Notes: generated by a model from the letters alone, not told the origin. A DNA stretch of 64,000 nucleotides from [Mycobacterium] stephanolepidis (GCF_002356335.1 NZ_AP018165.1:868001-932000); one strand, 5' to 3'; positions 16,826-26,759 are shown, counted from the first letter of the stretch. Program-made: numbers and translations.

Positions 16826-17857
16826 ATAGTTCATCAGCTCGACGACGGCGGCACGCGACGCCCGGTTGGCGCCGATGGTGCTGGCCGAGGAGCCGTACCC
16901 CAGTAGATGGACGGCGGGTTGTCCCGCGACCTGAGTGAGCAGCCGGCCGGTCATGGTGATGCCGCCGCGGCTGTTGCGCAGGCGCAGCGGTGCCAGATGA
17001 TCCAACGCGTGCCGGAATCCGGTACACCACAGGATCACCTCGACATCCAGTGAGCTGCCGTCGGGCCAGGCCACCCCGGTGGGGGTGATGCGGCTGAACA
17101 TGGGCCGTCGGGCCAGCACGCCGCGCTGCGAGGCCTCGGCGATCTCGGGTGTTCAGGGCAGTCCGGTCGCGGACACCACTGAGCGTTGTGGTTCCCCGCG
17201 GCGGGACCGTTCGTCGACGCCGGCGACCGCGGCCCGCAGTCGATCGACGGTGAAATCGGTGACGAACACCGGCTCGCGCCGGGTCACCCACGACGTCCGG
17301 GTGACTGTCGATATCTCGGCCAGTAGCTGGACCGCGGGCACTCCACCCCCGACCACCAGCACGTGCTTGCCGGAGAACTCTTCCGGTGTCCGGTAGTCGT
17401 GGGTGTGCAGCTGACGTCCCTCGAAGGTGGCCGAGCCCGCTGCGAAGGGAATGAACGGCTTGTCCCAGGTCCCGGTCGCGTTGATCAGCCCACGGACTGT
17501 CAACTCTCCCGCGGAGGTTTCGAGCGAGAACCCGTCCGAGACCGCCCGTACCTCGCGCACGTGCACGGGCCGATGGACATCAAGGGCGTACCGGTGTTCG
17601 TACTCGTCGAAGTACCGGGGCATGGCGGTCGATGCCCTGATGGTGCCCGTCTCCCCGAACGGCAGTCCAGGCAGTTGATAGATGCGGTTGGTGTTGTCGA
17701 GCGTCAACGTGGGCCAGCGGAACTGCCATGCCCCGCCCGGACCGGGGGAGTGATCGAGGATGACAAATCCGCCGCCGGGCTCAAGGCCGCGCCGCCGTAG
17801 GAAGTACCCCGCGGCGATCCCGGCCTGCCCGCCACCAATCACGGCGACGGTAGTCAT
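16805..17857 (-). pseudogene. Flavin-containing monooxygenase interrupted by an in-frame TGA
   Basis: From ATG 17857 the protein has the FAD motif [19 protein letters not shown], the FMO fingerprint FEGRQLHTHDY and the NADPH motif VLVVGGGVPAVQLLAE, then stops at TGA 17153-17155 after VVSATGLP. The same frame continues without a shift as TPEIAEASQRGVLARRPMF and VILWCTGFRHALDHLAPL, and ends GYGSSASTIGANRASR before the true stop at 16805. One nonsense change therefore separates about 235 from about 115 residues. The truncated product lacks the C-terminal ATGF-type motif and is probably inactive. A sequencing error cannot be excluded because there is only one lesion. It diverges from echA6. Confidence 0.85.
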
Positions 17858-17881
17858 GGGCGCCATATTAGGGTGGTTGCC

Positions 17882-18613
17882 ATGATCGGTGTAACTAGCG
17901 ACGGTCCCGTCACCACCATTGAGCTGCAGCGCCCAGAACGGCGTAATGCGGTGACCTACGAGTTGGCGCTCGCCTTCGCCGAGGAGGTCCGCAAGGCCGC
18001 CGAAACGGCACGCGTCATCGTCATCACCGGGCAGGGCACTTCGTTCTGCGCAGGTGCCGACCTTTCCAGCGGCGCCCCTGATCCAGACAAGTTCGCCGAT
18101 GCCTGGCAGCACTCGATCAAGAGCATCGACGCCGCCGACATTCCGGTCATCGCGGCTGTCAACGGCCCCGCCATCGGTGCCGGTGTCATGTTGGCGATGG
18201 TGGCCGATCTTCGGGTGGTCTCCGAGACCGCGCGTTTCCAGTTCCCGGTCGCCAAATACGGTATCGCCCTGGATAACTGGAGTATCCGCAGACTGTCCTC
18301 ACTGGTCGGGTACGGACGCGCACGCGGCATGCTGCTGGCCGCCGAGCCGCTCGACGCACAGGGCGCCTTCCAGACCGGACTGGCCAACCGCATCGGAGAG
18401 CTTGCCGACGCGCAGGCCTGGGCGGCCGAGCTGGCCGGGTTCGCGCCGCTGGCGCTCAAGCACGCCAAGCGGGTGCTCAACGACGACGGCGCGTTCGAGG
18501 ATCAGCTGCCCGAGCACAAGGTGCTGTTCGACAAGGCGTGGAGCAGCCAAGACATCATCGAGGCTCAGGTCGCGCGAATCCAGAAGCGTCCCCCGAACTT
18601 CCAGGGAGCCTGA
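17882..18613 (+). CDS. echA6: Enoyl-CoA hydratase-like protein EchA6
   Basis: 243 residues from ATG 17882 ([20 protein letters not shown]), matching the start of Rv0905. Crotonase features: [16 protein letters not shown] for the first oxyanion half and [20 protein letters not shown] for the second, then [20 protein letters not shown]. In M. tuberculosis EchA6 binds long acyl-CoA and shuttles it to the FAS-II mycolate pathway rather than catalysing hydration; the absence of the usual catalytic Glu pair here agrees with that. It is followed after 2 bases by the Rv0906-like gene. Confidence 0.93.
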   Translation: MIGVTSDGPVTTIELQRPERRNAVTYELALAFAEEVRKAAETARVIVITGQGTSFCAGADLSSGAPDPDKFADAWQHSIKSIDAADIPVIAAVNGPAIGAGVMLAMVADLRVVSETARFQFPVAKYGIALDNWSIRRLSSLVGYGRARGMLLAAEPLDAQGAFQTGLANRIGELADAQAWAAELAGFAPLALKHAKRVLNDDGAFEDQLPEHKVLFDKAWSSQDIIEAQVARIQKRPPNFQGA

Positions 18614-18615
18614 GC

Positions 18616-19716
18616 GTGCGGGCGCTCTGGGTTGGCGCCGGCGCAGCTCTTGCGTCGACGTGGTTCGGGCGCGCCCTGCGCGACGTCCCGCGAACGCTGG
18701 GCGCCAGCAAGGAGCGCATCGCCGAGGTCGCGCAGGGGTCACCGCAATACCGTGGTGGTTCCTTTCACAACGCCGAACCGGCACGGCAGTTTTCACCGGA
18801 TGCCGAGGCCACCACGGTGGTGTGGGATGTGATCACGCGGCGCAGTGCGGGTGCACCTAAAGGCCAAGTGCCGCTTGTGGTCCCTGAACTTGGTGGTCCG
18901 CCCGCCGACTTGGCCGCCACCTGGTTCGGGCATTCCAGTGTGCTCGTGGAGGTCGACGGGTATCGGGTGCTCACCGATCCGGTCTGGAGCGACAGGTGCT
19001 CGCCCTCGCGAGCCGTCGGGCCGCATCGTCAGCATCCTGTCCCGGTCGAGCTGTCGGCATTACCCGCGCTGGACGCCGTGGTGATCAGCCATGACCACTA
19101 CGACCATCTCGATATGGACTCCATCATCGCGCTGACCCGGAGCCAGAACGCGGTGTTCGTGGTGCCACTCGGGGTGGGCGCGCACCTGCGCAGCTGGGGT
19201 GTCTCACCGGCGCGGGTCATCGAGCTCGATTGGGACCAGAGCCATCAGCTCGGAAAGCTCACGCTCACCTGCACGCAGGCCCGACATTTCTCGGGCCGGT
19301 CGCTGTCCCGCAACACGACGCTGTGGGCGTCTTGGTCCATCGCCGGGCCGAAACATAAGGTGTTTTTCGGTGGCGACACCGGATACACCAAGGCCTTCAA
19401 GGTCATTGGCGACACTTACGGGCCCTTTGATCTGACCCTGTTGCCGGTCGGCGCCTACAACACCTCATGGGCCGATATCCATATGAACCCCGAAGAGGCC
19501 GTCCAGACCCACCTGGATCTCGCGACGTCTCAGGCTCCGCTCTTGCCGATCCACTGGGCGACGTTCAACCTGGCGCTGCATCCGTGGGCCGAGCCGATCG
19601 AGCGGTTGCTCACCGCCGCTGACGAGCAGGGCATCACCGTCGTGGCGCCCAAGCCCGGGCAACGGGCCGATATGCGGCAGCCCGTTGCCCCCGACGGCTG
19701 GTGGCGTCTTTCCTAA
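18616..19716 (+). CDS. Metallo-beta-lactamase-fold hydrolase, NAPE-PLD-like (Rv0906-like)
   Basis: 366 residues from GTG 18616, two bases after echA6. The zinc motif HDHYDHLD begins at residue 159, with further ligands in the GGDTGYTKAF and HWATFNLALHPW regions. ATWFGHSSVLVEVDGYRVLTD before it is typical of the family that includes N-acyl-phosphatidylethanolamine phospholipase D. The N terminus is weakly hydrophobic (LWVGAGAALASTWF), so membrane association is possible. Same position as Rv0906. Substrate probably a lipid phosphodiester, inferred from family and from coupling to echA6. The 3' end overlaps the convergent methyltransferase by 4 bases. Confidence 0.88.
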   Translation: MRALWVGAGAALASTWFGRALRDVPRTLGASKERIAEVAQGSPQYRGGSFHNAEPARQFSPDAEATTVVWDVITRRSAGAPKGQVPLVVPELGGPPADLAATWFGHSSVLVEVDGYRVLTDPVWSDRCSPSRAVGPHRQHPVPVELSALPALDAVVISHDHYDHLDMDSIIALTRSQNAVFVVPLGVGAHLRSWGVSPARVIELDWDQSHQLGKLTLTCTQARHFSGRSLSRNTTLWASWSIAGPKHKVFFGGDTGYTKAFKVIGDTYGPFDLTLLPVGAYNTSWADIHMNPEEAVQTHLDLATSQAPLLPIHWATFNLALHPWAEPIERLLTAADEQGITVVAPKPGQRADMRQPVAPDGWWRLS

Positions 19717-20390
19717 CGCTTGTGCGCTTGGAGCAGGAACGCGGGCTGCTTGTTGCGTCCCTTCTCGTCCTTGTGGAACAGCGGCATGTCGAAGTTGGCG
19801 CCGGGTACCACCTCGGGGATGTTCGAGTGGATGAATGCCGGACTCAGCTCGTCGATTACCCAGTACGGTTCGACCGCCGCGCGTAGCTCGTCCTCGGTAA
19901 CGGCATTGGGGCCGATCCCCGGCGGGAAGGCTCCGACCGCGAAGACCAGCACGTAGTACGACGCCTCCGGCGCCGCGGCGCGGGAGATCGACTGTTGGTA
20001 GGCCTCGCGGGCCTCGACCGGGATCGAGTGGAACAGCGTGCTGTCGACGATGGTGTTGAAGCGCCCGTCGTAGCCGGAGAATTCGGTGATGTCGGCGACC
20101 TCGAAGCTGGCGTTGGACAGTCCGCGTTCAACCGCGGCGGCGCGAGCGGCCTCGATGGCGGTGGGAGATAGATCGAGCCCGACGGTGATATGTCCCAATG
20201 CTGCCAGCCGCAGCGCGGTTTCGGCGTGGCCGCATCCGACGTCCAGGACCGAGCCATGGAACTTGCCCGCGTCGATCAGCGCTGCGAGTTCGGGCTGAGG
20301 TTCGCCGATGTTCCACGGCGGATCGCCTTGGAAGAGCTCACCCTTGCCTTGATATGTGGCGTCCCAGTCCGGAAGTTCATGCGATGTCAT
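19713..20390 (-). CDS. Class I SAM-dependent methyltransferase
   Basis: 225 residues from ATG 20390 (MTSHELPDWDATYQGKGELF); an ATG at 20402 is also possible. Motif I is SVLDVGCGHAETALRLAALG, followed by the acidic loop VGLDLSPTAIEAAR and a FEVADITEF segment. PPWNIGEPQPEL near the N terminus recalls thiol or thiopurine-type methyltransferases. The substrate is unknown. It lies between the Rv0906-like gene and ctpE and is transcribed against both. Confidence 0.87.
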   Translation of the reverse strand: MTSHELPDWDATYQGKGELFQGDPPWNIGEPQPELAALIDAGKFHGSVLDVGCGHAETALRLAALGHITVGLDLSPTAIEAARAAAVERGLSNASFEVADITEFSGYDGRFNTIVDSTLFHSIPVEAREAYQQSISRAAAPEASYYVLVFAVGAFPPGIGPNAVTEDELRAAVEPYWVIDELSPAFIHSNIPEVVPGANFDMPLFHKDEKGRNKQPAFLLQAHKR

Positions 20391-20507
20391 ACCACCTGAC
20401 ATTACCCGCGTCGACCGGGAATGTGGCGTGCCAATCTGGCCAAATAATTGTGCAAGGTTCCCACTCTGCAGCCGTGCCAGGCGCGCGTCGGTCGCTACTC
20501 TGCAGGG

Positions 20508-22913
20508 GTGGCAACGATCGAGGGATTGACCGTCGGCGGATTGACCGCCGCTGACGTCGCTGAGCGCGTGGCGCAGGGGAAGACCAATGACGTCCCCTCA
20601 CGTGCGGCACGCAGTGTGTCGGACATCGTGCGAGCCAACGTGTTCACCCGAATCAACGCAATTCTCGGCGTGCTGTTGGTCATCGTGCTGTCCACCGGCT
20701 CGGTCATCAACGGTGCATTCGGTCTGCTGATCATCGCCAACAGCGCCGTCGGCATCATTCAGGAGCTGCGCGCCAAGCAGACCCTCGACAAGCTGGCGAT
20801 CGTCGGCCAGACCCGCCCCATGGTGCGCCGCGACGGTGCCGCGACCGACCTCGCGCCCAACGAAGTGGTTCTCGACGACATCATCGAACTGGGGCCGGGC
20901 GATCAGATCGTGGTGGACGGCGAGGTCATCGAGGAGGCCGCTCTCGAGGTCGACGAGTCGCTGCTGACCGGAGAAGCCGATCCCATCGACAAGACCGTTG
21001 GCTCTCCGGTGCTTTCGGGAAGCTTCGTGGTTGCGGGCAGTGGCGCGTACCGGGCGACCAAGGTGGGCCGTGAGGCATACGCGGCCAAGCTGGCCGAGGA
21101 GGCGTCCAAGTTCACCCTGGTGCACTCCGAATTGCGCAACGGCATCAACAAGATCCTGCAGTTCATCACCTATCTGCTGTTGCCCGCAGGTGCGCTGATC
21201 ATCTACACCCAGCTGTTCACCACCGATGACAGTTGGCGGGAATCGGTACTTCGGATGGTGGGCGCCCTGGTCCCGATGGTTCCCGAGGGCCTGGTGCTGA
21301 TGACGTCAATCGCCTTCGCGGTGGGTGTGATTCGCCTGGGACGGCGTCAATGTCTGGTGCAGGAGCTGCCCGCTATCGAGGGGCTGGCCCGCGTGGACAC
21401 GGTGTGCGCCGACAAGACCGGCACCCTGACCGAGAACGGGATGCGGCTTTCGGATGTGAAGACACTGGACGGCGACGGTGATCACGCGGATGCACTGACG
21501 GCGTTGTCGCAACTGGCGGCCGACGACCCGAGGCCCAACGCGAGCATCGCCGCCATCGCCGAGGCGTATGACACCCCGCCGGGCTGGAAATCGACTGCGA
21601 TAGCGCCATTCTCGTCGGCCAAGAAGTGGAGCGGCGCATCCTACGGCGAGCATGGCAACTGGGTGATCGGCGCACCCGACGTACTTCTCGACCCGGCCGA
21701 CCCGATCGCCACGGCGGCCGAAGAGATCGGTTCCCGGGGTCTGCGGGTGCTGTTGCTCGCCTCGGCGGAGCTGCCGGTCGACGACGCCCACGCGCCCGGT
21801 GCCATCACCGCACGTGCGCTGGTGGTGTTGGAGCAGAAGATTCGCCCCGACGCGCGGGACACCCTTGAATATTTTGCCTCTCAGCACGTCTCGATCAAGG
21901 TGATCTCCGGTGATAACGCGGTGTCGGTGAGCGCGGTGGCTCAGACGCTGGGGCTCTCCGGCGCTGCCATAGACGCGCGCACCCTGCCCTCTGACACCGA
22001 CAAACTGGCCGACACCCTTGCCGATGCCACCACCTTCGGGCGGGTGCGGCCCGATCAGAAGCGGGCGATGGTCAAGGCGCTGCAGTCGCACGGACATACC
22101 GTCGCGATGACCGGTGACGGTGTCAACGACGTGCTCGCGCTCAAGGATGCCGACATCGGTGTGGCGATGGGTGCAGGCAGCTCGGCCTCACGCGCGGTGG
22201 CTCAGATTGTTTTGTTGGACAACAAGTTTGCCACTTTGCCCTATGTGGTTGCCGAGGGGCGGCGTGTCATCGGCAATATTGAGCGGGTCTCCAATCTGTT
22301 CCTCACCAAGACGGTGTACTCGGTGCTGCTCGCGCTGACGGTGGGGCTCGCGGGACTGGGCTCGAAGATCTTCCACTACGGCGCGGTGCCGTTCCCGTTC
22401 CAGCCGATCCACGTCACTATCGCGGCCTGGTTCACCATCGGCATTCCGGCGTTCATCCTGTCGCTGGCGCCGAACAATGAACGCGCACAGACGGGATTCG
22501 TGCGCCGGGTGATGATGTCGGCAATTCCGTCTGGTCTGACGGTGGGCATCGCGACGTTCCTGTCGTATCTGTTGGCACGGCACATTCTGCACGTCACGGG
22601 GAACAGCACGCAGGCGTCGACCGCCGCACTGATCACCGAGCTCGTGGCGGCGGTGTGGGTGCTCGCCGTGGTGGCACGGCCCTATCGCTGGTGGCGGGTG
22701 GCGCTGGTGGCATTCTCCGGCCTGGGCTATGCGGTGATCTTCGCGATTCCCTTGGCGCGAGAGACATTCATGCTCGATCCGACCAATCTGGCGGTCACCG
22801 GACCCGCGTTGGGCATCGGTGTGGCGGCGGCCGCCGTGATCGAGGTGTTGTGGTGGCTGCAGGGCAAGTGGTCTGGCCAGCCCCGCCATTTCTGGGCCAC
22901 CGACGACGACTGA
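20508..22913 (+). CDS. ctpE: P-type cation-transporting ATPase CtpE
   Basis: 801 residues from GTG 20508 ([20 protein letters not shown]). All P-type ATPase landmarks are present: actuator motif [11 protein letters not shown] (near 150-160), phosphorylation motif [12 protein letters not shown] with the Asp at 302, and hinge [20 protein letters not shown] near 535. About ten membrane helices occur, with PEGL in helix 4. Sequence tracks Rv0908. In M. smegmatis CtpE has been linked to calcium uptake. It sits in the plasma membrane. A frame opening upstream at 20448 is not supported by homology. Confidence 0.95.
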   Translation: MATIEGLTVGGLTAADVAERVAQGKTNDVPSRAARSVSDIVRANVFTRINAILGVLLVIVLSTGSVINGAFGLLIIANSAVGIIQELRAKQTLDKLAIVGQTRPMVRRDGAATDLAPNEVVLDDIIELGPGDQIVVDGEVIEEAALEVDESLLTGEADPIDKTVGSPVLSGSFVVAGSGAYRATKVGREAYAAKLAEEASKFTLVHSELRNGINKILQFITYLLLPAGALIIYTQLFTTDDSWRESVLRMVGALVPMVPEGLVLMTSIAFAVGVIRLGRRQCLVQELPAIEGLARVDTVCADKTGTLTENGMRLSDVKTLDGDGDHADALTALSQLAADDPRPNASIAAIAEAYDTPPGWKSTAIAPFSSAKKWSGASYGEHGNWVIGAPDVLLDPADPIATAAEEIGSRGLRVLLLASAELPVDDAHAPGAITARALVVLEQKIRPDARDTLEYFASQHVSIKVISGDNAVSVSAVAQTLGLSGAAIDARTLPSDTDKLADTLADATTFGRVRPDQKRAMVKALQSHGHTVAMTGDGVNDVLALKDADIGVAMGAGSSASRAVAQIVLLDNKFATLPYVVAEGRRVIGNIERVSNLFLTKTVYSVLLALTVGLAGLGSKIFHYGAVPFPFQPIHVTIAAWFTIGIPAFILSLAPNNERAQTGFVRRVMMSAIPSGLTVGIATFLSYLLARHILHVTGNSTQASTAALITELVAAVWVLAVVARPYRWWRVALVAFSGLGYAVIFAIPLARETFMLDPTNLAVTGPALGIGVAAAAVIEVLWWLQGKWSGQPRHFWATDDD

Positions 22914-23223
22914 GTCGCCGCGGATAATTCGGGTGCGCGGCATCGCACCTATTCGCTATCTTTGCTGACGCGGAGATCAAGCGGCGCCCCGGCATCGCCG
23001 GTCGGCGTACCGCGTGTTGGGTCTCCGCCTTGTTGGCACGCCTCCTCGGGCAAGCGGGTTCGAGTCCCTCACGGGATGGCTTCCGGGCCGCGCGCCCTAC
23101 GGTTCACGGATCGGCCCTGCGGGGAACGCTACGGCGACTTCCCCCCGCCGGCCCGCGATGCGGCCCGGAAGTCGTTCCTTCGCAATGGAATTACAACGTC
23201 AGAGGTAAGAGAGGTGAGTAAGG
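22914..23223. other. 310-bp gap between ctpE and the slipin-like gene, GC-rich with hairpins
   Basis: No supported gene. The right half folds readily: GGGGAA (23121-23126) and TTCCCC (23139-23144) make a perfect 6-bp stem, and GGG-TTCGAGT-CCC (23056-23068) resembles a tRNA T-arm. No tRNA acceptor or anticodon arm can be built. It may be a structured 5' leader of the next gene or a ctpE trailer. Confidence 0.35.
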
Positions 23224-23898
23224 ATGAGTATGTGGGAAGAGATCTTCGGGCAGAAGATCACGATCATGCAGTGGCAGCGCGGTGTGCTGTACCGCGACGG
23301 CGTGTTCAAGGCGGTGCTGACGCCAGGCGTGCATTACACGCGCCCGCGTACCGACACCTTGGTCACCGTGGACATGCGTGCGCAGTCGATTCAGGTGGTC
23401 GGTCAAGATGTGCTGACCGTCGATGGTTTCACCGTGAAGGTATCGGCATCGGTTGAGTACAATGTGTCCGTGCCGGACGTTTTCGCCGCCGCCGAGAATG
23501 GCTCGGTGCACTGGGGTATCTACCTGCGTGCTCAGCTGCAGGTGCGTGACGCCGTCGCGGCACTGACGCTCGATGAGCTGTTGGCTCAGCGGGGACAGTT
23601 TCTGGGCGTCGACGCCGTTGCGAGGCTAGCGTCCGAGGCCGAGGAGCTCGGCGTCACGGTGACCCGGTTCGTCGTCAAGGACATCATGCTGTCCGGCGAG
23701 GTGCGTAAGGCGCTGGCCGGGCCGCTGTTGGCCCGGGAGGCGGGTAAGGCCCAGTTGGAGCGGGCCCGCGCCGAGGCGGCTGTGCTGCGCTCGATGGCCA
23801 ACACCGCCAAGCTGTTGCGGGAGAATCCGGAGCTGCTGCAGCTGCGGACCCTGGAGTCGGTGGCGGACGGCAAGGCCACGGTCGTCCTCAACCGCTGA
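23224..23898 (+). CDS. SPFH/band-7 (slipin-like) protein without membrane anchor
   Basis: 224 residues, starting MSMWEEIFGQKITIMQWQRG. The band-7 core is visible: GVLYRDGVFKAVLTPGVHYT, VDMRAQSIQVVGQDVLTVDG, YLRAQLQVRDAVAALTLDEL and the coiled-coil-prone LAREAGKAQLERARAEAAVL. Unlike most slipins it has no N-terminal membrane helix; compare the true slipin at 55082. SPFH proteins form oligomeric scaffolds at membranes. GAGAGG lies just before the start. Its long GC-rich leader is unusual for this locus. Confidence 0.82.
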   Translation: MSMWEEIFGQKITIMQWQRGVLYRDGVFKAVLTPGVHYTRPRTDTLVTVDMRAQSIQVVGQDVLTVDGFTVKVSASVEYNVSVPDVFAAAENGSVHWGIYLRAQLQVRDAVAALTLDELLAQRGQFLGVDAVARLASEAEELGVTVTRFVVKDIMLSGEVRKALAGPLLAREAGKAQLERARAEAAVLRSMANTAKLLRENPELLQLRTLESVADGKATVVLNR

Positions 23899-23903
23899 TC
23901 GCC

Positions 23904-24737
23904 CTAGAAGGAAAATCGCATGATCCTGCCGATATCGCGCAGGGCGGGGATATGCGAGATCACCTTCATCTGGATGCGGCCCGACAGAGCCAGGTGCTCC
24001 TCACCTGCCACGTCGGTGCTGCGCAGGTCATCGAGGCAGTGCAGCCCGGGATGTAGTGCCTCGATCTGGCCGGGGTCGTCGATACCCCAGTGCAGGGTGG
24101 CGCCCGCGTTGCGCACTGCGGGCACAAGCTTCTGCAGCGTGATTCCGATGCTGCCGTAACAGTCGAAAGCCAGTTGTCCGCTGGGGAATCGGCCGGTGAT
24201 CCGACGGATCAGGGACTGTCCTTCGGCCTGCGTCAGATACATCGTCAGGCCCTCGAACACCGCGAGAGTGGGGCGATCGGCGGGGATATCGTCCAGCCAT
24301 GCCTCATCGGTGACCGAGCTGCCCAGCATCCGATAGTCGCCACCGCGCTCGGGGAGCAGCGCGCGCCGCAGCGCGATGATGTCGGGGTAGTCGACATCGA
24401 CCCAGCGCACCGTCTCGGGCGGATTCATCCGGAAGATTCGGGTGTCCAACCCACAGGCCAGATGCAGCACCGTCGCTTCTCGGTGTGCGGCGAGAAACTC
24501 CGAGGTCCAGACGTCGAGTTGGCGGGCGCGTAATGCCACCCCGACCGCCTGGGTTCCTTTGATCTTGGTTTTGGAGAAGTCGTAGTCGATGCGCGCGACG
24601 GCCTCGGCGGCATAGTGGTCATGAAGAACCGAATTCGGGGACATGGCGTCCTGTGCCCGGCCGTACAGGGTGGCCAGCATGGTCTCTGGAGCGCCGCTCA
24701 GCGTGATTTTCACGCGGTCCGTCACTCGACCCAACAT
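23904..24737 (-). CDS. SAM-dependent methyltransferase, PPM/LCM family
   Basis: 277 residues from ATG 24737 (MLGRVTDRVKITLSGAPETM); the frame extends upstream into the next locus without homology. Motifs match the leucine carboxyl methyltransferase-like family common in mycobacteria: LHLACGLDTRIFRMNPPETV, WVDVDYPDIIALRRALLP and FEGLTMYLTQAEG. These enzymes O-methylate polyketide or small carboxylic substrates; the acceptor here is unknown. It converges on the slipin-like gene with a 5-base gap and diverges from the antitoxin-like gene. Confidence 0.87.
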   Translation of the reverse strand: MLGRVTDRVKITLSGAPETMLATLYGRAQDAMSPNSVLHDHYAAEAVARIDYDFSKTKIKGTQAVGVALRARQLDVWTSEFLAAHREATVLHLACGLDTRIFRMNPPETVRWVDVDYPDIIALRRALLPERGGDYRMLGSSVTDEAWLDDIPADRPTLAVFEGLTMYLTQAEGQSLIRRITGRFPSGQLAFDCYGSIGITLQKLVPAVRNAGATLHWGIDDPGQIEALHPGLHCLDDLRSTDVAGEEHLALSGRIQMKVISHIPALRDIGRIMRFSF

Positions 24738-24791
24738 ACGCCGCGAACTCGTACTACAGTTGCGCCGTCCCAGACCGAAGGAGAACCTCAC

Positions 24792-25007
24792 ATGGCTGAT
24801 TTCAAGGGCCTCATCGACAAGCTCAAGAGCCTGTTGGCGGGCAACAAGGACAAGGTGAACCAGGCCGTCGACAAGGTCGGCGACGCCATCGACTCCAAGA
24901 CCGGTGGCAAGTACTCGGCAGTGGTGGACAAGGTGCAGGATGCCGCCAAGGGTGCGGTCGAGAAGGTCGAAGGGGCCGCAGCTCCTAAGGACGGCGACGC
25001 TCAGTAA
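24792..25007 (+). CDS. Small helical protein, Rv0909-like antitoxin
   Basis: 71 residues: an amphipathic, Lys/Asp/Ala-rich helix beginning MADFKGLIDKLKSLL, with VNQAVDKVGDAIDSKTGGKY and VVDKVQDAAKGAVEKV. This is the pattern of Rv0909, which M. tuberculosis work lists as the antitoxin of an Rv0909/Rv0910 pair. GAAGGAGAA lies 6 to 14 bases before the ATG. In M. tuberculosis the two genes are adjacent; here a lipase gene lies between them and overlaps this 3' end. Whether pairing still works is unknown. Confidence 0.8.
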   Translation: MADFKGLIDKLKSLLAGNKDKVNQAVDKVGDAIDSKTGGKYSAVVDKVQDAAKGAVEKVEGAAAPKDGDAQ

Positions 25008-26166
25008 CCGACTGGCGCCGCTGTTGGCGGCGCTGGTGCTGGTCACGGCGGCCTGCGCGAGGGTCGAGGCGGAAGGTGTCGCACCTCCGCCTCCCTCGCC
25101 GCCGCCGGGTGAGGTGCTCTCCGATGCGCCCTTGTCGTTGGCCCCGGATCTGGACGCCATCGCGGACGGTCACCTGATCCGCTACATGTCGACCTCGGGT
25201 GCCACCGGCACCCCGACCGAGGTGACGGGCGTCGTGTTTTCACCGAAAGGCCAACCTCCACAACAAGGTTGGCCCATTGTGTCGGTCGGTCACGGCACCA
25301 CCGGTCTGGATGACGAGTGCGCGGTCTCGCGAGCTCCCGATCTGCGGGGCTACATCTGGTTGGTGCGCAACCTCACCAAGCGCGGCTGGGTGGTGGCCAT
25401 CACGGACTATGAGGGGCTGGGTGTTCCAGGCCCACATCCGTACCTGGAACCGAGATCGGAGGGGTTCAACGTCGTCGACGCGGCGCGCGCCGCGATGTCG
25501 CTGATTCCCGGGTCCTCGACGACATGGGCGGCGATCGGCGCGTCCCAGGGCGGCCAGGCGACCTGGGCGGCCGCCGAGCTCGCGGGCGATTACGCCCCGG
25601 AACTGGAGTTCGTGGGCGCGGCCAATCTGTCCCCGGCGGCGGACCTGACCGACATGGCGACGCACGTCGGTGACGGACGGTACGACTGGAGCCAGCTCTC
25701 GATGATGCCCACTCTGCTCACAGGGCTGTCGGTCACCGTCCCCGAGCTGAGACCGGAGAACTTCCTGCACGGCTCTTTTCAGGACAACCCGCACGATAAG
25801 GCGCTGCTGCTGGGATGTCATAACGGGCTGGATCCGGCGCGCGCGGCGGCCATAGGTAGATTGCGCGCCAACGATTTTCACGGCACTACCGCACAGGATG
25901 CGGAGATCTTCGCGCGCGCATTGAAGCGGATCTCGTTGCCGTTGGGGCCGGCCTCCGGCCCGATGCTCGTCTACGCGGGCGGGGCTGATCGGCTGATCGA
26001 CGCCCGCTGGATCCATGCTGCGGTGCGACGGGCGTGCGCGTTGGGCGACACCGTCCAGGAGATCGTGGCGCCCGGTAAGGGACATGTGGATCCCGAAGGT
26101 GAGCGGCTAGGTGTGCAGTGGATCGCGGATCGGTTTGCCGGGATTCCAGCCCCCAGTAACTGCTAG
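24955..26166 (+). CDS. Secretory lipase (LIP family), probable lipoprotein
   Basis: About 403 residues. A lipoprotein signal is visible: basic start, LAPLLAALVLVTAAC with the lipobox Cys, then a Pro-rich linker (APPPPSPPPG). The alpha/beta-hydrolase core has SVGHGTTGLDDECAVSR for the oxyanion region, the nucleophile elbow AAIGASQGGQATWAAAEL, an Asp in YAGGADRLID and His in PGKGHVDPEG. It should hydrolyse lipid esters at the cell surface. The start is uncertain: GTG 24955 is used, but GTG 24904 and ATG 24940 are in frame. All overlap the antitoxin-like gene. It separates the Rv0909- and Rv0910-like genes. Confidence 0.82.
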   Translation, partial: RSRRSKGPQLLRTATLSNRLAPLLAALVLVTAACARVEAEGVAPPPPSPPPGEVLSDAPLSLAPDLDAIADGHLIRYMSTSGATGTPTEVTGVVFSPKGQPPQQGWPIVSVGHGTTGLDDECAVSRAPDLRGYIWLVRNLTKRGWVVAITDYEGLGVPGPHPYLEPRSEGFNVVDAARAAMSLIPGSSTTWAAIGASQGGQATWAAAELAGDYAPELEFVGAANLSPAADLTDMATHVGDGRYDWSQLSMMPTLLTGLSVTVPELRPENFLHGSFQDNPHDKALLLGCHNGLDPARAAAIGRLRANDFHGTTAQDAEIFARALKRISLPLGPASGPMLVYAGGADRLIDARWIHAAVRRACALGDTVQEIVAPGKGHVDPEGERLGVQWIADRFAGIPAPSNC

Positions 26167-26202
26167 CGGCTTGTTGATGTCGCTCCGGTATCGTTTGCCG
26201 AC

Positions 26203-26646
26203 GTGGCAGCCAAACTGAATTCCTCCATCGATGTGCCCCTCCCTCCGCAAGAGGCCTGGGAGCACGCCTCGGATCTGCGGCGTTTCGATGAGTGGCTGAG
26301 TGTTCACACCGCGTGGCGCAGCGCGTTGCCCGAGACCCTGGAAAAGGGCACGGTGATCGATTCGATCGTGTGTGTGAAGGGCATGTACAACCGGGTCAAA
26401 TGGACCCTCCAGAAGTACGACCCTCCGACGGGACTGTCGCTGGAGGGACAGGGCAGGGGTGGCGTGAAGGTCAAGCTCCGGGTGACGATCACCCCGAAGG
26501 GGCCGGGTTCGGTCGTGGACTTCACCCTGCATTTGGGCGGCCCCGCGATGTTCGGCCCGATCGGCGCACTGGTCGCGGCCGCGTTGCGCAGCGACATCGA
26601 CGCCTCGCTGTCGAAGTTCGTTCAAGTTTTTGCATCCGCCTCGTAA
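26203..26646 (+). CDS. SRPBCC-fold protein, Rv0910-like (putative toxin)
   Basis: 147 residues from GTG 26203: VAAKLNSSIDVPLPPQEAWE, HASDLRRFDEWLSVHTAWRS, then a VKLRVTITPKGPGSVVDFTL strand region and a C-terminal helix. This is the polyketide-cyclase/START-like fold with a hydrophobic cavity, and the sequence order matches Rv0910. In M. tuberculosis that protein is reported as the toxin partner of Rv0909. The fold is not a typical toxin, so lipid or ligand binding is an alternative role. The lipase gene lies between it and its presumed antitoxin. Confidence 0.8.
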   Translation: MAAKLNSSIDVPLPPQEAWEHASDLRRFDEWLSVHTAWRSALPETLEKGTVIDSIVCVKGMYNRVKWTLQKYDPPTGLSLEGQGRGGVKVKLRVTITPKGPGSVVDFTLHLGGPAMFGPIGALVAAALRSDIDASLSKFVQVFASAS

Positions 26647-26759
26647 TCGCCCTTTTTTGCGTTCTACCTGCGAAAACATAAGCGACCGTTTGTGATTGGC
26701 TCCGTATCGAGTGAGTGTCGGTTGTTGGCATGCTCCCGAACAAGGAGCAATATGGATAT

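Noticed and set aside
23050..23075. tRNA gene suggested by GGGTTCGAGTCCC
   Set aside because: The T-arm-like hairpin is present, but the 3' strand after it (ACGGGAT) has no partner ATCCCGT upstream, and no anticodon or D arm can be formed at the right distances.
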